Source: G965222335 sp965222335
GTDB lineage: Bacteria; Pseudomonadota; Gammaproteobacteria; Pseudomonadales; Halieaceae
DNA: 64,000 nt
NCBI GenBank assembly: GCA_965222335.1
Contig: OZ244944.1
Span: forward strand, 2,604,001 to 2,668,000
Direction: 5' to 3'
Part shown: in pieces, positions 34,944-44,772 of the stretch
Layout: every line of letters starts with the position of its first letter
Position numbering within the stretch: the first letter of the stretch is position 1
The notes under the pieces: generated by a model
The model's database searches: none
What the model saw: the letters and a program-made list of their open reading frames with translations, nothing else
Told to the model about the DNA's origin: nothing
Translations under genes and position numbers: made by a program

Positions 34944-35363
34944 TCAGGCGATCGGGCAGCGGTCCTCGCCCGCCTCGCGGCGCAGCTTGTACTCGCTGTA
35001 GCTGATCCCGGTCCAGCGCCGGAAGGCGCGGTAGAAGCTGTTCACCTCCAGATAACCCAGCTCGTCCGCCAGGCATTTCCCGGGTAGCCAGCGCTGCGTC
35101 AGGGCCTGCTCGCAGCGGTACTGTCGGGCGCGATCCAGCAGGAACTGGTAGTGGGTGTGGTCGGCCCGCAGGCGCCGCCGCAGGGTGGTGCAGCTCATCC
35201 CCAGCTGCGCGGCGACGGACTCCGCCCGCAGGCGCGACAGGTCACCGTGCAGGAGAATTTGCAGGACCCGGTCGGTGGTGCGAGACAGGGCAAAGTAGGG
35301 CGGCTTGTCCGCGGCGGGCCGGACCCGGTGTTGCCGCGTTGCCGTGAGGCTGGTCAATTGCAT
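34944..35363 (-). CDS. Stand-alone AraC-type HTH regulator
   Basis: A 139-residue protein consisting almost only of the AraC/XylS double HTH domain: VAAQLGMSCTTLRRRLRAD for the first HTH and LADELGYLEVNSFYRAFRRWTG for the second. There is no ligand-binding N-terminal domain, so it is under half the usual 280-300 residues. AAGGAT eight bases before the ATG at 35363 supports that start; an ATG at 35387 is the alternative (147 residues) but lacks a site. It is convergent with purA, with 18 bases between the genes. Confidence 0.78.
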   Translation of the reverse strand: MQLTSLTATRQHRVRPAADKPPYFALSRTTDRVLQILLHGDLSRLRAESVAAQLGMSCTTLRRRLRADHTHYQFLLDRARQYRCEQALTQRWLPGKCLADELGYLEVNSFYRAFRRWTGISYSEYKLRREAGEDRCPIA

Positions 35364-35500
35364 AGCCAAACATCCTTGTCTGGTCATGGGTGAAACCCCG
35401 GCGCCGTGACTGTCCTTGTCCGGGGTGCCGTGGCGTGGTGCCGGTTTTCAGCATAGCAAGCGGTGACGGCGCCGCCAGGAATTGGCGGCGGAATGATGAC

Positions 35501-37477
35501 TCAGGACGCTGCGGGCCTGTCCGTGGCCGTCAGTGGCCAGTCGCCCTCGGTCGGCAGGGGGCAGTCCATCACTGCCGCCACACTGTAGATAATTTCCCGC
35601 TCGCCGGGAGTGAGGGCGCCATCGTGACCGGCGACCAGGGTCATCGCCTTGAGGACCCGCGGCTTGAGCAGCGGGAAACAGTCCGCCAGGGTGTGCACGG
35701 CCTTGCTGAAGGCCGCGACGCTGACCTGGTCCGGCGCCAGGGGCTCAAGGCCCGGCAGCTCCAGCTCCCGGGCCGCAGCGGCAAAGGCCGCCGCGGGTTC
35801 GCGCCCGCACTCCCGGGCCAGCACAGACAGGACTACCCGCAGGGAGAAGGCGACCTGTTGCAAGCGCCGGTAGCGGGGGCGGCTGGGGGTCACGCGCAGG
35901 AATTCCGGATCCAGGTAGTGCCTGACCAGCTGGAACAGGCACCATTCGAACAGGTCGGTGCGCCGGTCGGCCTGCACCAGGGCCAGCAGGGTGTGCTTGA
36001 AAGTCCGGTACTGGGGGGGCGACATGCTTTTCAGTGCCGGCATGCACAGCTCCAGCAGGGGCAGGCGCTGGCCGGGGGCGAGGGACGCCACCCCGGGCAC
36101 GAGGGTGGTAACCAGCGGGCCGAGCCCCTGCCGGCCAGCGTCTTCTACCTGCTGCAGCTGGCGCTGCAGAACCGCTTCATCATCGCTGGCCAGCAGGGCC
36201 AGGACCAGGGCCTGGGCGCCGAGCGGGTCGTGGCTGTGGGCGACGAAGGCGACCGGCAGGCCCTGGGCCTCGGCCACCCGTGCCTCCAGCGCATCGGGAG
36301 AGGGGGAAAAGTCGGCGTCCTCGGCGGACGCCTCTTCCAGTGCCTCGGCGGATGCCAGGGCCGCGGCGACCAGGGCGGCGCGACCGACACCCACTTCGCC
36401 GCTGCCCGGGCGGCTGGGCTGCTCGCGATAGTGGCGCACCTTGCGCTGGATGTAGTTGCCGTCCCACCGCGGGTCCAGCTTGCGTATCCGCGCGTCCAGG
36501 GGTGGGTGGGTGGCGAACAGCTGCCACAGCTGGTGTTCAATCTGGCCGAAGAAAATGTGCGACATCTCCGCTGCCCTTGCGGCGTGTACCAGGGTGCCCG
36601 GGGTGTAGCCCCCGATGACTTTGAGGGCATCGCCGATGGTGCCCGGGTCGCGGGTGTACTGCACCGCGCTGGCGTCCGCCAGGAACTCCTTCTGGCGACT
36701 GATCGCGGCCTTGATAAAGCCGGCGGCGAGACCGCCCAGCCAGCCGAGCAGCAGCAGCGCCAGGCCCAGCACCGGCAGCGCGGCGTTGCCGCCGCGCCGT
36801 TCTTCCACGCCGCTGCGGGCGTGGCTGCCCGAACGCAGCAGCAGGTGCCCCACGTCGCCGACAAAGGTGATGCCCTTGAGCATGGCCGCGAGACGGATAT
36901 TCAGGCGCATGTCACCGTTGAGGATGTGGCTGAACTCGTGCGCGATCACCCCCTGCAGCTCGTGCCGCTTGAGGTGCTCGATACTGCCGCGGGTCACCGC
37001 CACGACCGCGTCCGCCGGGGTAATCCCCGCCGCAAAGGCGTTGATGCCCCGCTCACCATTGAGCACGTAGACCGGGGGTACGGGCATGTTCGCCGCCAGG
37101 GCCAGTTCCTCCACCACGTTCAGTACCCGCCGCTCCTGGCGGTCGGCGGACTGGGGCTGGATGCGGCTGCCGCCGAGGGCCTCTGCCACCACCTTGCCGC
37201 CGGTGGATAGCTGCAGCCACCTGAGCATCACCACAAAGGCCACGGTGGCGGTGACGCCCAGGCCGATTGTGCCGAAGCGCTCCCAGCTGAAATAGGACAG
37301 GAAACCCCCGAGGCCGCCGCGAGCGCCGGCATAGAGGTTGTAGTTCTCGCCAAACCAGAGGAAGGCGGCGACCGCCATGTTGGTGAGGACGATCAGCAGC
37401 AACACCGAGGCCAGGAACAACACGAGCAGGAGCTGGGTGTTGCGCCTGGCGATGTCCTGGGCCTGGAAAAAATCCAT
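35501..37477 (-). CDS. M48-family membrane metallopeptidase (HtpX-like) with long C-terminal extension
   Basis: A 658-residue protein: two N-terminal membrane helices, then the M48 zinc-peptidase core with HEFSHILNGDMR (catalytic HExxH) and EFLADASAVQYTRDP (third zinc ligand), two more helices between them, and an ~300-residue Ala/Leu-rich cytosolic extension with no recognised motif. HtpX itself is about 290 residues, so the extension is the unusual part. The gene follows the lemA-family gene; this pairing is common in proteobacteria. Likely membrane protein quality control. Confidence 0.87.
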   Translation of the reverse strand: MDFFQAQDIARRNTQLLLVLFLASVLLLIVLTNMAVAAFLWFGENYNLYAGARGGLGGFLSYFSWERFGTIGLGVTATVAFVVMLRWLQLSTGGKVVAEALGGSRIQPQSADRQERRVLNVVEELALAANMPVPPVYVLNGERGINAFAAGITPADAVVAVTRGSIEHLKRHELQGVIAHEFSHILNGDMRLNIRLAAMLKGITFVGDVGHLLLRSGSHARSGVEERRGGNAALPVLGLALLLLGWLGGLAAGFIKAAISRQKEFLADASAVQYTRDPGTIGDALKVIGGYTPGTLVHAARAAEMSHIFFGQIEHQLWQLFATHPPLDARIRKLDPRWDGNYIQRKVRHYREQPSRPGSGEVGVGRAALVAAALASAEALEEASAEDADFSPSPDALEARVAEAQGLPVAFVAHSHDPLGAQALVLALLASDDEAVLQRQLQQVEDAGRQGLGPLVTTLVPGVASLAPGQRLPLLELCMPALKSMSPPQYRTFKHTLLALVQADRRTDLFEWCLFQLVRHYLDPEFLRVTPSRPRYRRLQQVAFSLRVVLSVLARECGREPAAAFAAAARELELPGLEPLAPDQVSVAAFSKAVHTLADCFPLLKPRVLKAMTLVAGHDGALTPGEREIIYSVAAVMDCPLPTEGDWPLTATDRPAAS

Positions 37478-37531
37478 CTGCTCAGGTCCCGCTGGGCCGA
37501 ACCTGGCCGGGCCTGACCTGGCCGGACCCGA

Positions 37532-38128
37532 TCAGAATGCGACCTTGGGGGCCGCCTGGATCTGGGGTGAATCATCGAAATCCAGGAGCTCTGCATCCTC
37601 GGGGTGGCCGAACTTGCCGGCGAAGAAAACCGGGGGGAAGCTCTGGCGGTAGGTGTTGTAGGCCATCACCGCGTCGTTATAGCCCTGACGGGCGAAGGCG
37701 ACGCGGTTCTCGGTGTTGGTCAGCTCCTCGGACAGCTGCTGCATGTTCTCGCTGGCCTTGAGGTCCGGGTAGGCTTCCATGGTGACGTTGAGCTTGCCGA
37801 GGGCGCTCTGCAGGGCATTCTCGGCACTGGCCAGCTTGGCCATGGACTCGCCACCGATCCTGCCGTCGCTGACCGCCTGCAGAATGGCCGAGGCGTCGTT
37901 GCGCGCCGTGGTCACCGCATCCAGGGTTTCGCGCTCGTGCTGCAGGTAGCCGCGGGCGGTTTCCACCAGGTTGGGAATCAGGTCGTAGCGCCGCTTGAGC
38001 TGCACCTCGATCTGGGAGAAGGCATTGAGAAAGCGGTTTTTGAGTGTGACCAGCCGGTTGTAGATGCTGATGATGTAGATCACCAGCCCCAGCAGCACCA
38101 GCCAGAATACGATAGTAGATAGATCCAT
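37532..38128 (-). CDS. LemA-family protein
   Basis: A 198-residue protein with one N-terminal membrane helix and a four-helix LemA domain: YNRLVTLKNRFLNAFSQIEVQLKRRYDLIPNLV (in segments), followed by AENALQSALGKL and NTYRQSFPPVFFA. It is the first gene of a two-gene unit with the M48 peptidase; the family is often encoded beside membrane peptidases. The biochemical role is unknown. Confidence 0.92.
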   Translation of the reverse strand: MDLSTIVFWLVLLGLVIYIISIYNRLVTLKNRFLNAFSQIEVQLKRRYDLIPNLVETARGYLQHERETLDAVTTARNDASAILQAVSDGRIGGESMAKLASAENALQSALGKLNVTMEAYPDLKASENMQQLSEELTNTENRVAFARQGYNDAVMAYNTYRQSFPPVFFAGKFGHPEDAELLDFDDSPQIQAAPKVAF

Positions 38129-38202
38129 GTGCCTGTCCCCGAGTCGTCCCTGCCCGAGTTTAGCCCCTAAGCGCCCGCAGACAAAGCCCTGGGGTTGCTG
38201 CC

Positions 38203-40356
38203 TCAGGCAGCATGGACCTCCACCGGCAGGGCATTGACCGCGGCATTGCCGGAGAGGGCGTCCAGGGCCCGCTCGTCGGTGACGTCGTTGCAGCTGACCC
38301 CGGCGTGCTCGCTGGCTATTTCCAGGCGCATGCCTGCGCGGTCGTGGCCGTAGCCGTGGGGCAGGCTGACCACCCCCGGCATCATGTCCTCGCTGGCTTC
38401 CACGGTGACCGTAATCTCCCCCACCCGGGAGGCGAGGGTCGCCCGGGCGCCATCGCTGAGTTTCCGGCGCTGCATATCCTCGGGGTGCATCAGCAGGGTG
38501 CAGCGCTCGCGGCCCTTCACCAGGCGGTGGTAGTTGTGCATCCAGGAGTTGTTGGAGCGCACGTGGCGGCGCCCGATCAGGCGCAGTTCCTCGCCCGCCG
38601 CTCCCGCGAACTCCCCTGCCAGTCGCTCCAGGTCCGCCAGCGGTTCCGGGGTGGCGCAGTCGATTCGCTGCTCGCGGGTGCGCAGGCGCCCGGGCAGCTG
38701 GGGGTGTAACGGTCCCAGGTCGATACCGGAGGGGTGCTGCTGCAGCCGGTCCAGGTCCAGTCCCAGCTCATGCCCGGTGCTGGTGCCATAGGGACCGGCC
38801 TGCAGGCCCAGGTCCACCATCTGCGCCGGCGCCATCGCCGGTGCCGGCTCCTGTCCCTGGGCAGCGGCAACCCGCCGCCCCAGTTCACTGAAAATCTCCC
38901 AGTCGTGCAGGGCGTCTGCCGGCTTGTCGAAGACCGGCGGGCTGTAGCGGGTGGTATTGCGCATCGCATTGACGTGAAACGCGAGGTCGTAGTGGTCGTG
39001 CTCCAGGGGTGAGGTGGGCGGCAGAATGATATCCGCGTGGCGGGTGGTCTCGTTGAGGTAGGGATCCAGGGCGACCATGAATTCCAGCTGTTCCAGGGCG
39101 CGGTCGAGCTGGCGGCCGTTGGGCGTGGACAGCACGGGATTGCCGGCGCCGGTGAACAGGGCGCGAATCCGGCCTTCCCCCGGGGTGGTGATCTCCTCCG
39201 CCAGGGTCGATGCCGGCAGCTCGCGGTCGAATTCGGGCAGGCCGCGCACGCGGCTGTGGTGGCGGGCGAATCCGCCGGGGCTGACCATGTTGACCTGGTC
39301 AACAGCGGGCAGCGTGAACAGGGAGCCGCCGCGCCGGTCGAGGTTGCCGGTGGCGATATTGATCAGCTGGATCAGCCACTGGTTGAGTCCGCCGAATGCC
39401 TGGGTCGATACCCCCATGCGGCCGTAGCAGATTGCCGCCCCGGCGCCGGCCAGGTCCCGGGTGATCTGCAGGATGGTTTCCGCCGCGATACCAGTGTGCC
39501 GCGCCGCCAGCGCCGGGCTGAAACGACTGACCGCCGCGGCCACCCTGTCGAGGCCGGCGGTAAAGCTGCCCAGGCGGCCCGGGTCCGCCAGCTTCTCGAC
39601 GAACAGGGTGTTGAGTATGGCCGCCAGCAGCAGGGCGTCGGTGCCGGGGCGGATAAAGTGGTGCTCGCTGGCCAGCGCCGCGGTCTCGGTGCGTCGCGGG
39701 TCGATCACCACCAGTTTGCCGCCGCGCTCTTTCAGGGCCTTGATGCGCTTGCCCACGTCGGGCACGGTCCAGATGCTGCCGTTGGAGGCGATGGGGTTGG
39801 CGCCCAGCATCAGAAAATAATCCGTGTGGTCGATATCCGGGATGGGAAACAGCAGCTTGTGGCCGAACAGCCACAGGGAGGCCAGGTGGTGCGGCAGCTG
39901 GTCGACCGAGGTGGCGGAAAAACGGTTGTTGGTCCGGAAGTAGCGGAACAGCTGGTTCTGGTGGGTCATCATCCCGTAGTTGTGCACCGTGGGGTTGCCC
40001 ATGTAGATTCCCAGGGCGTTGACCCCGTGCTCGCCGGTGATCGCCAGCAGGCGCTCTGCGGTGACCTGCAGGGCCTCGTCCCAGCTGAGGGTTTCCCAGC
40101 GGGGCTCGCCGCCCGCACCCCGGACCCGGCGCAGGGGCTGGCGCAGCCGGTCCGGGTCCTCGTGGATGTCCTTGAGCGCCACTGCCTTGGGGCAGATATG
40201 GCCACGGCTGAGGGGGTCCTCCGGGTCGCCCTTGATGCTGACGATTTCCCGGCCCCGGGTTTCGATGCGCAGACCGCAGATGGCCTCACACAGGTGGCAG
40301 GCACGGAAGTGCGTGACGGTCTTGGCCTGGGTGTGCAGGTCCTGGTTCAGCGGCAT
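38203..40356 (-). CDS. Molybdopterin-dependent oxidoreductase (formate dehydrogenase / DMSO reductase superfamily)
   Basis: A 717-residue protein with an N-terminal 4Fe-4S site (CHLCEAICGL ... GHICPK), the bis-MGD domains (GANPIASNGS, VIDPRRTETAALA, GAGNPVLSTPNGRQ) and a C-terminal MGD-binding domain (PHGYGHD). At the usual Mo-ligand region the sequence reads RFSATSVDQLPHH, with no Cys or selenocysteine, so it is not a classical formate dehydrogenase; the substrate is unknown. No Tat signal or electron-transfer subunit is beside it. Divergent from the ATP-grasp gene. Confidence 0.87.
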   Translation of the reverse strand: MPLNQDLHTQAKTVTHFRACHLCEAICGLRIETRGREIVSIKGDPEDPLSRGHICPKAVALKDIHEDPDRLRQPLRRVRGAGGEPRWETLSWDEALQVTAERLLAITGEHGVNALGIYMGNPTVHNYGMMTHQNQLFRYFRTNNRFSATSVDQLPHHLASLWLFGHKLLFPIPDIDHTDYFLMLGANPIASNGSIWTVPDVGKRIKALKERGGKLVVIDPRRTETAALASEHHFIRPGTDALLLAAILNTLFVEKLADPGRLGSFTAGLDRVAAAVSRFSPALAARHTGIAAETILQITRDLAGAGAAICYGRMGVSTQAFGGLNQWLIQLINIATGNLDRRGGSLFTLPAVDQVNMVSPGGFARHHSRVRGLPEFDRELPASTLAEEITTPGEGRIRALFTGAGNPVLSTPNGRQLDRALEQLEFMVALDPYLNETTRHADIILPPTSPLEHDHYDLAFHVNAMRNTTRYSPPVFDKPADALHDWEIFSELGRRVAAAQGQEPAPAMAPAQMVDLGLQAGPYGTSTGHELGLDLDRLQQHPSGIDLGPLHPQLPGRLRTREQRIDCATPEPLADLERLAGEFAGAAGEELRLIGRRHVRSNNSWMHNYHRLVKGRERCTLLMHPEDMQRRKLSDGARATLASRVGEITVTVEASEDMMPGVVSLPHGYGHDRAGMRLEIASEHAGVSCNDVTDERALDALSGNAAVNALPVEVHAA

Positions 40357-40506
40357 GGCGGGATTCTCCGGGTGCAGGCGATGGTCGCAGTGTACGGGCT
40401 TTGGGGCTTGCAGGTGAACCTTCGGCCGCTGGCGGCGCCCGGGGGATTGGGTTAACCTGAATCATCCCGGCCGCGGCCGCGGCCGCGTGGCGGATGCAGG
40501 AGAAGC

Positions 40507-41955
40507 ATGAACAAGAGTTGGGCTGCCTATGACGCGAGCGCATTTTACGACGAGCTGATTACCAGTCGCGGCCAGCCGCGTACTGCCGCTCGCGGCGCGG
40601 TCAGCCTGCTGCAGAACCTGCCGGCGGAAGAAATGGCCGCCCGCCGCGAGGCCGCCGAGCTGGCCATTCGCGAAATGGGAATCTCCTTTACCATCTATAC
40701 CGAGGGCGGCAACATCGACCGGGCCTGGCCCTTCGACATCATCCCGCGGGTGATCTCCGCGCGCCAGTGGCAGCGGGTCAACCGTGGCCTGATCCAGCGC
40801 AGCCGGGCCCTGAACCGCTTTATCGACGATATCTACAATCGCCAGCGCATCCTCGCCGACGGTATTGTGCCCGCGGACATCGTCCTCGATTCACCAAACT
40901 ACAAGCCCCAGTGCCAGGGCATGTCGCCGCGCTACGGGGTGTGGGCGCATATCTGCGGCTCGGACCTGGTGCGCAATGCCGACGGCCGCTTTTACGTGCT
41001 GGAGGACAACCTGCGGGTCCCCTCCGGCGTGTCCTACATGGTAGAGAACCGCGAGATCACCAAGCGCGTGCTGCCGGAACTGTTCGAGAACTACAGCATT
41101 CTGCCGGTGGATGACTACCCCTCACGGCTCTACCAGACCCTGGCCTCCCTCTCGCCCAGGGATCGCAAACGTCCCTGTATCGTGGTCCTCACCCCGGGCA
41201 TTTATAACTCCGCCTACTTCGAGCACGCCTTCCTCGCCCAGGGCATGGGCGCCGAGCTGGTGGAAGGCCCGGACCTGCTGGTGGGTGAAGACGAGTGCGT
41301 GTACATGCGCACCGTGGACGGCCCCCGCCGCGTGGACGTGATATACCGGCGCATCGACGAAGACTTCATGGACCCGGAAGTGTTCCGCGAGGACTCGGCC
41401 CTGGGCATCCCGGGACTGATGCGCGCCTGGCGCGCCGGCAAGGTGGCAATCGCCAATGCACCCGGTGCCGGGGTGGCGGATGACAAGGTCGTGTATGCCT
41501 ACGTGCCGGAGATGATTCGCTACTACCTCAAGGAAAAGCCGCTGGTGGACAGCGTGCCCACCTACCTGTGCATGCGCGAGAAGGACCGCGAGTATGTGCT
41601 GGCGAACCTGGACCAGCTGGTGGTGAAACCCGCCAACGAGTCCGGCGGCTACGGCATCATGGTCGGCCCCCACGTGAGCAAGGCCACGCGGCGCAAGTTC
41701 GCCGCGCTGATTGAGGAGAATCCGCGCAATTATATCGCCCAGCCCACACTGTCCCTGTCCACCGCGCCCACCTACTGCGACGAGCGGGTGGAGCCCCGGC
41801 ACCTGGACCTGAGGCCCTTTATTTTGCAGGGCAAGGAAAGCTGGGTAACGCCCGGCGGCCTGACCCGGGTGGCCCTGGTCAAGGGTTCTCTGGTGGTCAA
41901 CTCCTCCCAGGGTGGCGGCAGCAAGGATACCTGGATCGTGGAGGGCAAGGCATGA
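40507..41955 (+). CDS. Circularly permuted ATP-grasp protein (amidoligase-type)
   Basis: A 482-residue COG2308-type ATP-grasp protein. The motifs SPNYKPQCQGMSPRYGVWAHICG, YVLEDNLRVPSGVSYM and VKPANESGGYGIMVGP match the permuted fold. Comparative work on these loci proposed peptide or amide ligation by this family, with no product proven. It overlaps the alpha-E gene by 4 bases, starting the Anbu-type locus. Confidence 0.92.
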   Translation: MNKSWAAYDASAFYDELITSRGQPRTAARGAVSLLQNLPAEEMAARREAAELAIREMGISFTIYTEGGNIDRAWPFDIIPRVISARQWQRVNRGLIQRSRALNRFIDDIYNRQRILADGIVPADIVLDSPNYKPQCQGMSPRYGVWAHICGSDLVRNADGRFYVLEDNLRVPSGVSYMVENREITKRVLPELFENYSILPVDDYPSRLYQTLASLSPRDRKRPCIVVLTPGIYNSAYFEHAFLAQGMGAELVEGPDLLVGEDECVYMRTVDGPRRVDVIYRRIDEDFMDPEVFREDSALGIPGLMRAWRAGKVAIANAPGAGVADDKVVYAYVPEMIRYYLKEKPLVDSVPTYLCMREKDREYVLANLDQLVVKPANESGGYGIMVGPHVSKATRRKFAALIEENPRNYIAQPTLSLSTAPTYCDERVEPRHLDLRPFILQGKESWVTPGGLTRVALVKGSLVVNSSQGGGSKDTWIVEGKA

Positions 41956-42890
41956 CCATGCTCTCGCGGGTAGCGAACCGCCTCTACTGGATGGCGCGCT
42001 ACCTGGAGCGCGCCGAGGATACCGCGCGCCTCGTTGCCTCCTACCACATGCTGATCATGGACATTCCCCGCGGCTCCGAGCTGGGCTGGGATGTGCTCCT
42101 GCGCATCCTCGATGCGGAGCCGCAGTTCTACGCCCGCTACCGCGTGCCGAATGAAAACAATGTGGTCAAGTTCCTGGTTGCCGATCGTGACAACCCCGGC
42201 AGCATTGCCTCTTCGGTCCATGCGGCACGGGAAAATGTGCGCACCACCCGCGACGTGCTCCCCGAGGAAAGCTGGGAGGTGGTCAACGAGCTGAATCTCT
42301 ATGTGCGTGAGGCGGCGGAGAAAAGCATTGGCCGGCGCAACCGGCAGGTGTTTCTCGACGAGGTGGTGGGTCGCTGCCAGATGATCCACGGCATGTTGGA
42401 AACCACCCTGAGCCGCGATCACTCCTACCGGTTCACCCGCATCGGCCAGCTGCTGGAGCGCTGTGACATGACCACCCGGGTGATTGACGTGGGCGTAGTC
42501 GAGATTCGCGATCGCGAGAGCCACCACGCCGCGATCGACCCCCTGCTGTGGAGCACCCTGCTGCAGTCGATGTCCGCCCTCGGCGCCTATCGCCGGGAGG
42601 TCGGCCCGATCCTGGAGGGCCACGCCATTGCCGACTTCGTGCTCAAGGACGCCCTGCAGCCCCGCTCGACCGCGTTCTGCCTGCGCGGTATCCGCGAGGA
42701 GCTCAAGCCCCTGCCGCACAATGCCGAGGCGCTGCGGCAGATCGACCGCGCCCGGCGCAAGCTGGCACGCTTCAATGCGAGTAAATTATCGGGCGATGGG
42801 GTGCACCGCTTCGTTGACGGCTTTCAGGTCCAACTGAGTCAGATCCACCAGACGATCAGTGATACCTGGTTCCAGACCGGAGTCTCGTGA
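41952..42890 (+). CDS. Alpha-E domain protein (DUF403)
   Basis: A 312-residue all-helical protein starting LSRVANRLYWMARYLERAEDTARLV, the signature of the alpha-E family that accompanies the permuted ATP-grasp protein and transglutaminases. It shows no catalytic motif; a role as partner of the ligase is inferred. It overlaps both neighbours by 4 bases, so the three plus-strand genes are translationally coupled. Confidence 0.92.
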   Translation: MTMLSRVANRLYWMARYLERAEDTARLVASYHMLIMDIPRGSELGWDVLLRILDAEPQFYARYRVPNENNVVKFLVADRDNPGSIASSVHAARENVRTTRDVLPEESWEVVNELNLYVREAAEKSIGRRNRQVFLDEVVGRCQMIHGMLETTLSRDHSYRFTRIGQLLERCDMTTRVIDVGVVEIRDRESHHAAIDPLLWSTLLQSMSALGAYRREVGPILEGHAIADFVLKDALQPRSTAFCLRGIREELKPLPHNAEALRQIDRARRKLARFNASKLSGDGVHRFVDGFQVQLSQIHQTISDTWFQTGVS

Positions 42891-43912
42891 AACGCTTATT
42901 CTGCGACTGCGGCAGCGAGGTCTTTTTCGATAGCGAGCGCTGCAACCAGTGCGGTGCCCTGCTGGGATTTGACCCGGATTCACTGGAGATTCGCTCCCTG
43001 GCCCGCTTCGATGGCGCCGACTGCGAAACCACCGACGGGCGTCGCTTCTGGCGCTGTGCCAACAGCTTTGACTTCGGTGTGTGCAACTGGCTGCTGCCTG
43101 CGGGCAGTGACCATAAACTGTGTTTTGCCTGTCAGTTCAACCGCACCGTCCCCAACCAGTCGCTACCCGGTAACCAGGTGCGCTGGCGGCGGCTGGAGGA
43201 GGGCAAGAAGCGCCTGTTCTACACCCTGATCCGTTTACAGCTACCCCTGGTCAACGGCTGGCAGGACCCCAGGAACGGGCTGTTGCTCGACTTTATCGAG
43301 GACGGACGCAGCCGCGAGGAATACGCCGAGTCATTTGTCAGCACCGGCTATCTCGGGGGGGTGATTACGATCAATACCCTGGAGGCGGATAACGTCGCCC
43401 GCGCAGCCGTGCGCGAGGAAATGAACGAGAGTTACCGCACGGTGCTGGGCCATCTGCGCCACGAGTCGGGCCACTTCTACTGGGCCCAGCTGGCGCCGGA
43501 CCGGAACCTGCGCGAGGAGTTCACCGCGCTGTTCGGCGATGAATCCCAGGACTACGCCGCCGCCCTGCGCAGGCATTACCGCAATGGCCCGCCGGAAGGC
43601 TGGCGTCAGCAGTACATCAGCGCCTACGCCGCAGCCCATCCGTCAGAGGACTGGGCCGAATCCTGGGGCCACTACCTGCATATCCACGATGCCCTGGAGA
43701 CGGCCAACGCCCACGGCCTGGTGGATGAACCGGTGGAGCATATGCCGATGTCCCGGCGTATTGTGCGCTGGCGGGATCTCAGCCTGACGCTGAACGAATT
43801 GAATCGCAGCGTGGGGCTGGGTGATGCCTATCCCTTCGTGATTAATGACACCGTGGCGCACAAGCTGGGCTTTGTCGATCGGGTGATCCAGCGGCTGCAG
43901 AACCTGAACTAG
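42887..43912 (+). CDS. Zinc-binding metallopeptidase-like protein (DUF2248 / COG4307)
   Basis: A 341-residue protein. The N-terminus has a zinc-ribbon-like cysteine set (CDCGSE ... CNQCGALLG), repeated at CANSFDFGVCNW and CFACQFN. The C-terminal domain has HLRHESGHFYW, an HExGH-type zinc-peptidase motif with a downstream EDWAESWGHYLHIHD that may give the third ligand. The GTG start overlaps the alpha-E stop. Peptidases often occur in these ligase loci and may trim the product. Confidence 0.88.
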   Translation: MKRLFCDCGSEVFFDSERCNQCGALLGFDPDSLEIRSLARFDGADCETTDGRRFWRCANSFDFGVCNWLLPAGSDHKLCFACQFNRTVPNQSLPGNQVRWRRLEEGKKRLFYTLIRLQLPLVNGWQDPRNGLLLDFIEDGRSREEYAESFVSTGYLGGVITINTLEADNVARAAVREEMNESYRTVLGHLRHESGHFYWAQLAPDRNLREEFTALFGDESQDYAAALRRHYRNGPPEGWRQQYISAYAAAHPSEDWAESWGHYLHIHDALETANAHGLVDEPVEHMPMSRRIVRWRDLSLTLNELNRSVGLGDAYPFVINDTVAHKLGFVDRVIQRLQNLN

Positions 43913-43921
43913 CAAGCCCGC

Positions 43922-44743
43922 TCAGCTGAGGAAGCGCTCGCGCAGGAAGCGGGCGATGCCGTCTTCGTCGTGGTGGCCGATCACTGCCGTGGCGGCGGCT
44001 TTCACCGCCTCATCGGCGTTGGCGGGGGCATAGCTTTCATCCGCCCGCCGGAACATGCTCAGATCATTGTCACCGTCCCCGAAGCAGATCACCTTGCTCA
44101 CGCCCAGCTGGCGCCGCAGGGCATCCACCGCGCTGCCCTTGCTGCCCTCGACGTGGTGAATGTCGATCCAGCGCAGCGCCTCGCCCTCCTGGGCAACCCC
44201 TGCGTAGGCCACCAGATTGGGCTCATCGCGCACCAGCAGGGCGACGGCGTCAATCGCGCCCGGCTCGCCCAGGGCGCTGATGTTGGTGATTTCCGCCTCC
44301 CCGGGGATTTCGGAGAGGGGCAGGATATCGACCTGTCCGCGGCTGGCAAACTCCCTCTTGAGGCGGCGCTCGGTCTTGGTCTGCAGGGGCGCGTGGTAGA
44401 TGGCGTGGCGATTGCCGGGTTCCAGGGTGAACACGAAGGGCGTGATGCCCTGCTCGAACACGGCCCGCAACACATGGTCGATTTCCGCCAGGGTAAGGCA
44501 GGCGCGGAAGCTGTAGTCCTCCGCGCCCGGGTCCCAGATCATCACTCCGTTCTTGAAGATCTGGGGCAGGGCGAAGCCCTGGCCGTGCAGCAGGTCTCGC
44601 GCGGCATGCAGGGTGCGGCCGGTGGCCACGGTATAGGCGATGTCGCGACCGGCGAGATCCGCCAGGGTGCCCCGGGTAAAGTCCGACAGCTGCCCGGAAC
44701 GATTGAGCAGGGTGCCGTCGAGGTCGAACACGATTAACTCCAT
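43922..44743 (-). CDS. Cof-type HAD hydrolase
   Basis: A 273-residue HAD-superfamily phosphatase. Motif I is FDLDGTLLN, motif III a Lys in the SKGSAVDALRR segment, and motif IV FGDGDNDLSMFRRA. A C2-type cap lies between. Members dephosphorylate sugar phosphates and cofactors such as PLP; the substrate here is unknown. It is convergent with the peptidase gene and lies 29 bases after the Anbu gene on the same strand. Confidence 0.93.
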   Translation of the reverse strand: MELIVFDLDGTLLNRSGQLSDFTRGTLADLAGRDIAYTVATGRTLHAARDLLHGQGFALPQIFKNGVMIWDPGAEDYSFRACLTLAEIDHVLRAVFEQGITPFVFTLEPGNRHAIYHAPLQTKTERRLKREFASRGQVDILPLSEIPGEAEITNISALGEPGAIDAVALLVRDEPNLVAYAGVAQEGEALRWIDIHHVEGSKGSAVDALRRQLGVSKVICFGDGDNDLSMFRRADESYAPANADEAVKAAATAVIGHHDEDGIARFLRERFLS

Positions 44744-44772
44744 GTGTTGCCGGGGCGGGCGCCTGGAGGCGC

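Noticed and set aside
40468..40487. GGCCGC repeats before the ATP-grasp gene
   Set aside because: Short GC-rich simple sequence; no operator symmetry beyond the repeat itself could be argued.
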